From the NCBI GenBank assembly GCA_003266075.1, contig MUZZ01000027.1:1098-6348 (forward strand): a stretch of 5,251 nucleotides of DNA, given 5' to 3'. A model generated the notes under the pieces. The model was not told the DNA's origin, searched no databases, and saw only the letters and a list, made by a program, of their open reading frames with translations. A program made the position numbers and the translations under genes. This stretch comes from Methanosphaera sp. rholeuAM74. GTDB taxonomy: Archaea > Methanobacteriota > Methanobacteria > Methanobacteriales > Methanobacteriaceae. Positions 1 through 4,933 of the stretch are shown piece after piece. The first letter of the stretch is position 1, and each line of letters starts with the position of its first letter.

Positions 1-22
1 CCTATGAATTCTAATACTGATT

Positions 23-28
23 GGTGAT
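23..28 (+). promoter_or_regulatory. Ribosome binding site of the macrodomain gene
   Basis: GGTGAT lies three bases before the ATG at 32. It matches the complement of the archaeal 16S rRNA 3' end (the GGAGGTGAT family). The spacing is short but acceptable, and it supports the ATG at 32 as the start. No promoter is visible in the 31 bases upstream, so the transcript probably begins outside the window. Confidence 0.6.
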
Positions 29-31
29 TCA

Positions 32-835
32 ATGAACGAAATAGACTACCTATTAGAATACCTCCTGACAGAAAGGGGTAAAACTATAATGGAAATACCA
101 GATGACTTTAATGATAAGTTTAATATGTACAGGGCATTGGTCAATACCAGACAGCCCCACAACATAAGCAAAGAATACCTAGACTACGAAAACATAATGC
201 TGCAGGAAGTACTTAATACCAGAAAGGTCATCTATGATAGTGAAATTGAAGCATTAGATTATACCCACCCAGACACGTGGATAGAAAATAGTGATAGGAT
301 AGCACTACTACAGGCCGACATAACCACACTAGAAGTCGATGCAATAGTAAATGCTGCTAACTCACAGGGTCTTGGATGTTTCCATCCATGTCACAACTGC
401 ATAGACAACCAGATACACACCTATGCTGGAGTAGCCCTAAGACTTGAATGCAAGGAGCATATGGAAAGGATTAACTACAACTTGCCAACATCACACGCAT
501 TCACTACAAATGCTTACAACCTACCATCGGATTATGTAATCCACACGGTCGGACCGATAATACAATCACAGCTAACACCACGTGATGAACAATTACTTGC
601 AAAGACATATATTAACTCCTTGGATGAAGCAGTAGTACATGATATTAAATGCGTTGCATTTCCATCAATATCAACGGGGGTATTCTCGTTTCCAAAGGAT
701 GCAGCATCAAAGATAGTGTTGGGTGTGGTGGATGAATACCTTAAACGCCATGATGAACTAGAAAAGGTTATATTAACAGTTTACTCGGAGGAGGATTGGA
801 ATACGTATGATGGATTTATCAAAGACTGTGGATAG
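32..835 (+). CDS. Zinc-dependent macrodomain ADP-ribosyl hydrolase (SirTM-associated)
   Basis: This 267-residue cytosolic protein should remove ADP-ribose from proteins modified by the sirtuin encoded next to it. Residues 1-85 form a helical N-terminal extension, which is usual in macrodomains of this class. The macrodomain runs from about 86 to 265. It shows the ADP-ribose-binding ITTLEVDAIVNAANS stretch (97-111), then the signature GCFHPCHNCIDNQIH (115-129). In the zinc-macro family, Cys-x4-His-x-Cys ligands sit here, matching C116, H121 and C123. The second ligand loop is SISTGVFSFP (212-221). The gene overlaps the next one by 29 bases, so the two are surely co-transcribed. Known family activity: bacterial relatives de-ADP-ribosylate lipoylated GcvH-L. 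Inferred here: the same chemistry, with the target unknown. Codons in the first 600 bases are A/C-ending, unlike the following genes. Family assignment is firm; substrate is not. Confidence 0.93.
   Translation: MNEIDYLLEYLLTERGKTIMEIPDDFNDKFNMYRALVNTRQPHNISKEYLDYENIMLQEVLNTRKVIYDSEIEALDYTHPDTWIENSDRIALLQADITTLEVDAIVNAANSQGLGCFHPCHNCIDNQIHTYAGVALRLECKEHMERINYNLPTSHAFTTNAYNLPSDYVIHTVGPIIQSQLTPRDEQLLAKTYINSLDEAVVHDIKCVAFPSISTGVFSFPKDAASKIVLGVVDEYLKRHDELEKVILTVYSEEDWNTYDGFIKDCG
787..794 (+). promoter_or_regulatory. Ribosome binding site of the SirTM gene, inside the macrodomain gene
   Basis: The purine run GGAGGAGG is embedded in the end of the macrodomain coding sequence, 12 bases before the ATG at 807 and 15 before a second in-frame ATG at 810. 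It is a strong Shine-Dalgarno match. The spacing is slightly long for either ATG and favours 807. Its position implies translational coupling with the upstream gene. Confidence 0.55.
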
Positions 836-1721
836 GATTAAGGCTTTACTGGAGGACTGTGACTGTGTACTGGTAGGTGCAGGTGCTGGTTTGTCAACGG
901 CTGCTGGTTTAGACTATGGTGGAAAGCGATTCACGGATAACTTCTCAGACTTTATACGGAAGTATGGATTCACGGATATGTACTCATCAGGATTCTATCC
1001 ATTTGAATCAGAAGAAAAAAAGTGGGCCTACTGGGCAAGACATATCTACACAAACAATACTGGTATGACTAAAATGCCATTATATGAGAAGTTGCTAAAA
1101 TTATTGGATGGTAAAGACTACTTTGTCATAACGACAAATGTTGATGAACAATTCTTTAAGGCAGGTTTTGATGAGAAAAGAGTGTTTGCAACACAGGGAA
1201 GCTACAGGTTCTTGCAGTGTAGCAGGGCATGTCATGACAGGTTATATGATGACACTGAGATAGTACAGAAGATGTTGGAGAATACTAATGAGGAACTCGA
1301 GATTCCAAGTAGTCTTGTGCCCGTATGTCCTGTTTGTGGTGGCAGTATGGATGTACACCTGCGTAAGGATGACTACTTTGTAGAAGATGAAGCATGGCAC
1401 ACACAAAGTAGTGCCTACAGGGATTTTTTAGCCAAAAGGAGGGATGATAAATGTCTTATGATGGAATTTGGCATAGGATTCAACACTCCTGCGATAATAC
1501 GATTTCCATTTGACACCTATCTTTCAATTCTTTCTGACTGGAATCTGGTACGATTTAATAAGAATGACTTACAGTTAGCCATTGATTATCATAAAACGTA
1601 TAAATTAGTGGATGTAGATGATTTTTCTAGTTATAACCTTCCACAATCATTAACAGATAGGTATACTCCGGTATCATATGATATCGAGTTGGTAGTTGAC
1701 AAGTTGTTGGGTATAATGTAG
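807..1721 (+). CDS. Class M sirtuin (SirTM), predicted protein ADP-ribosyltransferase
   Basis: This 304-residue Sir2-family enzyme is predicted to transfer ADP-ribose from NAD+ to a protein. Visible motifs are the NAD-binding GAGAGLSTAAGLDY (24-37), TTNVDEQF (109-116) in place of the usual TQNID, and TQGSYRFLQC (129-138). The deacetylase catalytic histidine is replaced by glutamine (Q130), as is typical of SirTM. A structural zinc site is likely formed by C138, C142, C174 and C177 (CSRAC and CPVC). The C-terminal Rossmann part has EFGIGFNTP (220-228), where ordinary sirtuins have a GTS-type motif. Length fits the family. The gene overlaps the macrodomain gene by 29 bases, the standard SirTM/macro arrangement. 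In studied bacteria the target is lipoylated GcvH-L; no such carrier is in this window. An ordinary lysine deacetylase is unlikely given Q130. Confidence 0.92.
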   Translation: MMDLSKTVDRIKALLEDCDCVLVGAGAGLSTAAGLDYGGKRFTDNFSDFIRKYGFTDMYSSGFYPFESEEKKWAYWARHIYTNNTGMTKMPLYEKLLKLLDGKDYFVITTNVDEQFFKAGFDEKRVFATQGSYRFLQCSRACHDRLYDDTEIVQKMLENTNEELEIPSSLVPVCPVCGGSMDVHLRKDDYFVEDEAWHTQSSAYRDFLAKRRDDKCLMMEFGIGFNTPAIIRFPFDTYLSILSDWNLVRFNKNDLQLAIDYHKTYKLVDVDDFSSYNLPQSLTDRYTPVSYDIELVVDKLLGIM

Positions 1722-1745
1722 TAGTGTTATCTCACAGTAATTATA

Positions 1746-1753
1746 TTTATATG
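1746..1753 (+). promoter_or_regulatory. Candidate archaeal TATA box for the peroxidase-flavodoxin unit
   Basis: TTTATATG (within an AT-rich run 1739-1754) lies in the only sizeable gap between plus-strand genes. An archaeal start site about 25 bases downstream would fall near 1773-1777. That leaves a leader of about 30 bases carrying the ribosome binding site at 1793-1798. No clear BRE element or operator repeat is seen. The call rests on composition and spacing alone. Confidence 0.45.
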
Positions 1754-1792
1754 AATCAATACATAGTTAGTAAATAGAAAACAATAATATGA

Positions 1793-1798
1793 AGGTGA
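1793..1798 (+). promoter_or_regulatory. Ribosome binding site of the peroxidase gene
   Basis: AGGTGA sits seven bases before the ATG at 1806, with ideal sequence and spacing, and settles that start codon. Confidence 0.75.
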
Positions 1799-1805
1799 AA
1801 TTTTC

Positions 1806-2345
1806 ATGTCAATATATGATTTTAATGTTAAAGATACAGATGGAAGCTGTGTATCACTAGCTGACTATGAGGGTAAAGTTCTCTTGATAGTTAACTCTGC
1901 AACGAAATGTGGGTTTACGCCACAATACAATGAGTTGACAGAGATTTATAATGAGTTCAAGGATGATGGGTTCATAATACTTGATTTCCCATGTAACCAG
2001 TTTGGAAATCAAGCCCCTGGTACTGGTGAGGAGATTAAGGAGTCATGCAGACTCAACTTTTTAGTTGAATATCCGATCTTTGAGAAAATTGATGTTAATG
2101 GTGAAAACGAAGATCCATTATACACGTACCTTAAAAAAGAGCAACCGTTTACCGAGATCACTGGTAAAGGTGCAAATAAACTGAAAATGGTTCTTAAAGC
2201 ACAGGATTGGCATTATAAGGATAATGATGATATCAAATGGAATTTCACCAAGTTTCTCGTAGATAGGGAAGGTAATGTTGTTAAACGTTTTGAGCCTACA
2301 GAGGACTTGGATGATGTTAAAAAGATGGTTGAAGATTTATTATGA
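1806..2345 (+). CDS. Glutathione peroxidase family thiol peroxidase (cysteine type)
   Basis: This 179-residue thioredoxin-fold peroxidase reduces hydrogen peroxide or organic hydroperoxides in the cytosol. The peroxidatic cysteine is C35 in NSATKCGFTPQY (30-41). The FPCNQFGNQ box (61-69) supplies the catalytic glutamine Q69, and KWNFTKFLVD (144-153) supplies W145 and N146, so the GPx tetrad is intact with Cys instead of Sec. C81 lies 46 residues after C35, the same spacing as the resolving pair C36/C82 of yeast Gpx3. This argues for a two-cysteine mechanism recycled by a thioredoxin-like donor rather than glutathione, which methanogens generally lack. A loop of about 20 extra residues (115-140) precedes the WNF motif, as in many bacterial GPx proteins. 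There is no signal peptide. The stop overlaps the start of the flavodoxin-like gene, so both are expected on one transcript. The name 'glutathione peroxidase' reflects family, not electron donor. Confidence 0.94.
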   Translation: MSIYDFNVKDTDGSCVSLADYEGKVLLIVNSATKCGFTPQYNELTEIYNEFKDDGFIILDFPCNQFGNQAPGTGEEIKESCRLNFLVEYPIFEKIDVNGENEDPLYTYLKKEQPFTEITGKGANKLKMVLKAQDWHYKDNDDIKWNFTKFLVDREGNVVKRFEPTEDLDDVKKMVEDLL

Positions 2346-2749
2346 TGAAGTACGCTATCAGGTATTATACTAAGAGTAATCATACTAAGCAGTTAGCTGA
2401 CTGTATTGCTGAGGTGTTGGACATAGAGGCATTGGACATTACACACCCACTAGTTGAGGACGTGGAAGTATTGTTCTTTGGTAGTAGTGTCTACGGCAAT
2501 AGTGTTGACCCAGAAGTGCGTGACTACATATTTGCTATTGATGTGAATGTTTCTAGGATGGTGTGCTTCGGTACTGCTGGTGTCATGGAGTCCTCCTATG
2601 ATGAGGTACGGAGTCTTGCGGATTTGAAGGATATACCCGTTGATGAGAGGGAATTTCATTGTAAGGGAGAGTTTGTCAGTATGAACAGGGGCAAACCAGA
2701 TGAATCGGACTTGGATGAGCTTAGAAGTTTTGTTAGAAATGTCATGTAA
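2342..2749 (+). CDS. Small flavodoxin-like protein
   Basis: This 135-residue protein has the flavodoxin fold pattern of an FMN-binding electron carrier in the cytosol. The N-terminal strand plus phosphate loop reads YYTKSNHTKQLAD (8-20), followed by FFGSSVYG (45-52), CFGTAG (75-80) and FHCKGEF (105-111), in the order found in short flavodoxin-family proteins. The glycine normally present in the phosphate loop (TGNT-like) is replaced by N13, so FMN binding should be checked rather than assumed. The start overlaps the peroxidase stop as ATGA, with a second ATG at 2345. No strong ribosome binding site is present, so translation probably depends on coupling to the peroxidase gene. The pairing suggests it may pass electrons in the same oxidative-stress pathway, but that is inference. 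Length and motifs make the fold call good; the partner is unknown. Confidence 0.83.
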   Translation: MMKYAIRYYTKSNHTKQLADCIAEVLDIEALDITHPLVEDVEVLFFGSSVYGNSVDPEVRDYIFAIDVNVSRMVCFGTAGVMESSYDEVRSLADLKDIPVDEREFHCKGEFVSMNRGKPDESDLDELRSFVRNVM

Positions 2750-2760
2750 TGTTTAAGATG

Positions 2761-2766
2761 TTTTTT
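2761..2766 (+). terminator. Weak T-tract after the flavodoxin-like gene
   Basis: Six consecutive T residues follow the flavodoxin-like stop by 11 bases, in the 34-base gap before the next gene. Archaeal termination often uses bare T-runs, but this one is short. Read-through into the next gene is quite possible, and no separate promoter is evident in the gap. Confidence 0.25.
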
Positions 2767-2783
2767 GTGGGGGTTGAATTAAT

Positions 2784-3287
2784 TTGAAACCAGAAGAAGT
2801 TAAGCGTATGGAAGACGAAGAGGATGAAGAGTTTGTAGGATTAAATGTTGATACCAGTCTGCTTGAGGTTGTCCAGGTACTATTTAAGACAGAACCAGAG
2901 GTTGAGGTATTCTATGATGGTTTTATTGAGAGAATTGAATCGGATAAGCGTCTTAGAAAGAATCAGGGTAATAGGCAGAGGATGAATCAGGCATTTATCG
3001 ATGAATTACTAAAGTATCATGACATTGACACTATCAACAATGCCTTGAATGATAACTCCGTTGAGGATAACTTGGTTAGTGGGGAGGATGAGAAGAACGT
3101 CGACAAGCTTCTTCGTAAAACTTTCAAGAACAAGACTGAGTTTAGGATGTTTATGACACATATCAGCCAGTATATGATGGAGAATGGTGATTCTCCTGTT
3201 GAGGCTGCTGCCAAGGCTATGAAGGTCATGGGCAAGAGTGATGCTGAAATACTGGCTATTACCAGTGTCATTGATAAGGTATTCTAG
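2784..3287 (+). CDS. Acidic, mostly helical protein of unknown function
   Basis: I do not recognise this 167-residue protein. It is predicted cytosolic, with no membrane segment or signal peptide. It opens with an acidic cluster (residues 10-16, EDEEDEE). A hydrophobic-rich helix follows (about 24-48), then a charged region (49-66, IERIESDKRLRKNQGNRQ) and amphipathic helical stretches to the end. The C-terminal part SPVEAAAKAMKVMGKSDAEI (137-156) looks like a compact helical module. There are no cysteines and no obvious catalytic or metal-binding motif. The start is TTG at 2784, preceded by a GGGGG run (2769-2773) ten bases upstream. An ATG at 2808 (residue 9) is the alternative, but it lacks a ribosome binding site and would remove part of the acidic head. 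It is co-oriented with the redox genes 34 bases upstream, so it may be co-transcribed. Coding status is supported by codon use and the clean ending at a T-tract. Confidence 0.8.
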   Translation: MKPEEVKRMEDEEDEEFVGLNVDTSLLEVVQVLFKTEPEVEVFYDGFIERIESDKRLRKNQGNRQRMNQAFIDELLKYHDIDTINNALNDNSVEDNLVSGEDEKNVDKLLRKTFKNKTEFRMFMTHISQYMMENGDSPVEAAAKAMKVMGKSDAEILAITSVIDKVF

Positions 3288-3310
3288 ATTTAAAGTTTTG
3301 ACCTCCACTC

Positions 3311-3319
3311 TTTTTTTTT
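3311..3319 (+). terminator. T-tract terminator of the plus-strand gene cluster
   Basis: Nine consecutive T residues begin 24 bases after the stop of the acidic protein gene, a typical archaeal terminator without a hairpin. The tract overlaps the stop codon of the convergent trkH-like gene, so the two convergent transcripts end almost on top of each other. No comparable U-run is seen on the minus strand just beyond the trkH-like stop. That transcript may extend into the antisense of the acidic protein gene. Confidence 0.5.
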
Positions 3320-4823
3320 ACTCATCGTTTATATTGTTTAATTTGCTTTGTGTCATACTCGTAATGTATACTATTGATAATAGTAGTGGCCATACTCCTA
3401 TCCTGCCTACCCAGAAGTCTATTATTAGTATGATTTTGACGACTACTGGAATTGTCACGTTGATGTATGCTGGTCCTACTCCAGTGTTTCCCAGTGAAGC
3501 AGCTGCTAGGGTGTATGCTACCTCGAAGTTGTTTGAACACATTAATATAATCATTGTACTGATTATGAATATGAGTATGTATGCCATGACGTATACTAGT
3601 ACTGTTCTTATGGTGTTCTGTGATATTTCCCTGTATTTCTTGTCATGGTATATCTTCCTTTTTATTATCGTGTGTTTTGGTAGAAACATTTTCTGGGTTT
3701 CCCACCATATTGACTTGAAGAGTATTGCTATGTTGAATAGCTTTATTCCCCCTGATGTTGAGCATATTGAACATCCTGTGAACATTAGCAGTATTAGTAT
3801 GTGGCTACATAGTGGTGGCCAGAAGTTCACGTCTGTCGATATAAATCCTGTTGATGTTATCGTGGATACTGACTGGAATAGTGAGTGTCTTAGTATTAGT
3901 AGGTAGTCTCCATTGTATAATCCATTCGTGTATAATCCTATTGATATGATTAGGGTTGTTATTATGATTATTATTATCATTGCCCTTATTTCTATGTCTT
4001 TGTGTATGTTTTGCCAGTTTCTCTTCATAATCCTATAGTGGATTACGAAGTTTGTTCCACCCATTAGCATTATTATCATTGTGACTAGCTGTATTAGTGG
4101 GTCTTTGAAGTTGTCAATGTTTTCTGGATGTACTGAGTATCCTCCTGTTGCTATTGCTGTTAGTGAATAGCATACGGAGTCGAATAGGTCTAGTCCTATT
4201 AGTAAGTATAGTAGTACTCCTATGCTGGTGAGTATCAGGTATACCTTGATGAATATTGATGCTGTGTGTCTGATGTTTGGCGTTATTTGCTCTGTTTTCC
4301 CCTCTGCAAGGTAGAGTCTTTTAAGGCTTACTGATGATGGTGCTACAACGAGTAGGAATAATATTATTCCTAGTCCTCCGAACCATTGGGTAAGACACTT
4401 CCATACTGATATTGAATATGGGAATGTTGTTAATGGGTACATCGTAAATCCGGTTGTTGTTATACCACTCATTGCCTCAAAGAATGAGTCAAGTATTCCC
4501 AGGTCTCCTGATATGTAATATGGTAGTGCTGTAAATAGTGCTGTTATTCCCCATATTGTCATAACGAATAGTAGTGAACCCTTCAAGGATAGTGTTGTTA
4601 TGTTTCTTGTGCGATATGTTGTAAACAGTATTATTCCTATTAGTATGTTTATTATTGCTGATATTAGGAATGCTTGGAAGTATCGTGGTGCGTCTTGGTA
4701 GAATATTGCACATAGTACTGGTATTATCATGAATACTCCTAGTACTAGGCATATGTATCCAGTATAGTGTCCGATTGTCTTTAGCTCTTCTGGTCGTATC
4801 TTGTTTATACTGAATGTGTTCAT
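3318..4823 (-). CDS. trkH: TrkH/KtrB-type potassium uptake channel subunit
   Basis: This 501-residue polytopic membrane protein is the ion-conducting subunit of a Trk/Ktr potassium uptake system. It works with a cytosolic NAD/ATP-binding TrkA (KtrA) ring, which is not found in this window. It shows the fourfold M1-P-M2 plan with four selectivity-filter loops: ITTTGFT (121-127), AIATGGYS (223-230), TITSTGFIS (321-329) and SLGNTGVGP (443-451). Each has the filter glycine. Other family marks are WFGGLGI (147-153), MGGTNF (254-259), the third-repeat gate STSGGIK (355-361) and VGRIGVWP (472-479). C354 stands where a glycine is common before STxGG. Length is normal for TrkH. Two 5-residue near-repeats (GLYTN/GLYNG, 296-305) lie in a loop. 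The ATG at 4823 follows AGGATA at a seven-base spacing and a candidate TATA box. It converges on the acidic protein gene. Confidence 0.95.
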   Translation of the reverse strand: MNTFSINKIRPEELKTIGHYTGYICLVLGVFMIIPVLCAIFYQDAPRYFQAFLISAIINILIGIILFTTYRTRNITTLSLKGSLLFVMTIWGITALFTALPYYISGDLGILDSFFEAMSGITTTGFTMYPLTTFPYSISVWKCLTQWFGGLGIILFLLVVAPSSVSLKRLYLAEGKTEQITPNIRHTASIFIKVYLILTSIGVLLYLLIGLDLFDSVCYSLTAIATGGYSVHPENIDNFKDPLIQLVTMIIMLMGGTNFVIHYRIMKRNWQNIHKDIEIRAMIIIIIITTLIISIGLYTNGLYNGDYLLILRHSLFQSVSTITSTGFISTDVNFWPPLCSHILILLMFTGCSICSTSGGIKLFNIAILFKSIWWETQKMFLPKHTIIKRKIYHDKKYREISQNTIRTVLVYVMAYILIFIISTMIILMCSNNFEVAYTLAAASLGNTGVGPAYINVTIPVVVKIILIIDFWVGRIGVWPLLLSIVYITSMTQSKLNNINDE

Positions 4824-4830
4824 TTTTATT

Positions 4831-4836
4831 TATCCT
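4831..4836 (-). promoter_or_regulatory. Ribosome binding site of the trkH-like gene
   Basis: On the minus strand this reads AGGATA, seven bases before the ATG at 4823. The match is modest but the spacing is good, and it supports the chosen start. Confidence 0.45.
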
Positions 4837-4870
4837 GTTGATTGTTATATCTATATGTTTTGTTAAAATA

Positions 4871-4878
4871 AATATAAA
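4871..4878 (-). promoter_or_regulatory. Candidate TATA box of the trkH-like gene
   Basis: On the minus strand this reads TTTATATT, within a very AT-rich stretch and 47 bases before the start codon. A start site about 25 bases further on would give a leader of roughly 25 bases containing the AGGATA site. This separates trkH from the gene at the window edge. No operator repeat is obvious. Confidence 0.45.
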
Positions 4879-4896
4879 TTATTTTGTCATTTTCTC

Positions 4897-4907
4897 AAAA
4901 AAAAAAA
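4897..4907 (-). terminator. T11 tract terminator of the edge membrane-protein gene
   Basis: Eleven consecutive A residues on the plus strand read as T11 on the minus strand, 26 bases past the stop codon at 4934-4936. A shorter T5 (4918-4922) precedes it. Bare T-tracts of this length are efficient archaeal terminators. It lies just upstream of the trkH TATA box, so the two minus-strand genes are probably separate transcription units. Confidence 0.55.
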
Positions 4908-4933
4908 TTATTAAAGTAAAAATAGTGTTTTAT

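Noticed and set aside
1..27. Possible end of an upstream gene (frame 1 gives eight codons ending ..NSNTDW then TGA at 25-27, overlapping the GGTGAT site)
   Set aside because: A stop overlapping a ribosome binding site is typical of operons, but eight codons cannot support a call; the other two frames also close quickly.
807..1721. Annotation of the sirtuin as a lysine deacetylase (CobB/Sir2 type)
   Set aside because: The catalytic histidine is Q130, the TQNID motif is TTNVD, and the gene is overlapped by a zinc-macrodomain gene; all point to the SirTM class.
1806..2345. Selenocysteine-containing peroxidase
   Set aside because: The codon for the active-site residue (C35) is TGT and there is no in-frame TGA, so this is a cysteine enzyme.
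2450..2659. A 69-codon minus-strand frame opposite the flavodoxin-like gene, and 72- and 87-codon frames inside trkH
   Set aside because: All are off-frame shadows of recognised genes. Their translations are low-complexity or motif-free.
3009..3308. Two minus-strand open frames (3009-3308 and 3017-3271) antisense to the acidic protein gene
   Set aside because: They overlap a better-supported gene. The first has an SD-like GGAGGT only over its own start, and neither translation shows recognisable motifs.
3238..3906. A 222-codon plus-strand open frame antisense to the trkH-like gene
   Set aside because: It starts inside the acidic protein gene and lies almost wholly antisense to TrkH, which has all four filter motifs. 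The G/T-rich plus strand removes stop codons in this frame. Its hydrophobic translation mirrors the membrane protein, with no family motif.
4028..4045. Inverted repeat TAATCC/GGATTA with a six-base spacer
   Set aside because: It lies in the middle of the trkH coding sequence with only a six-base stem. Such stems are expected by chance in AT-rich DNA.
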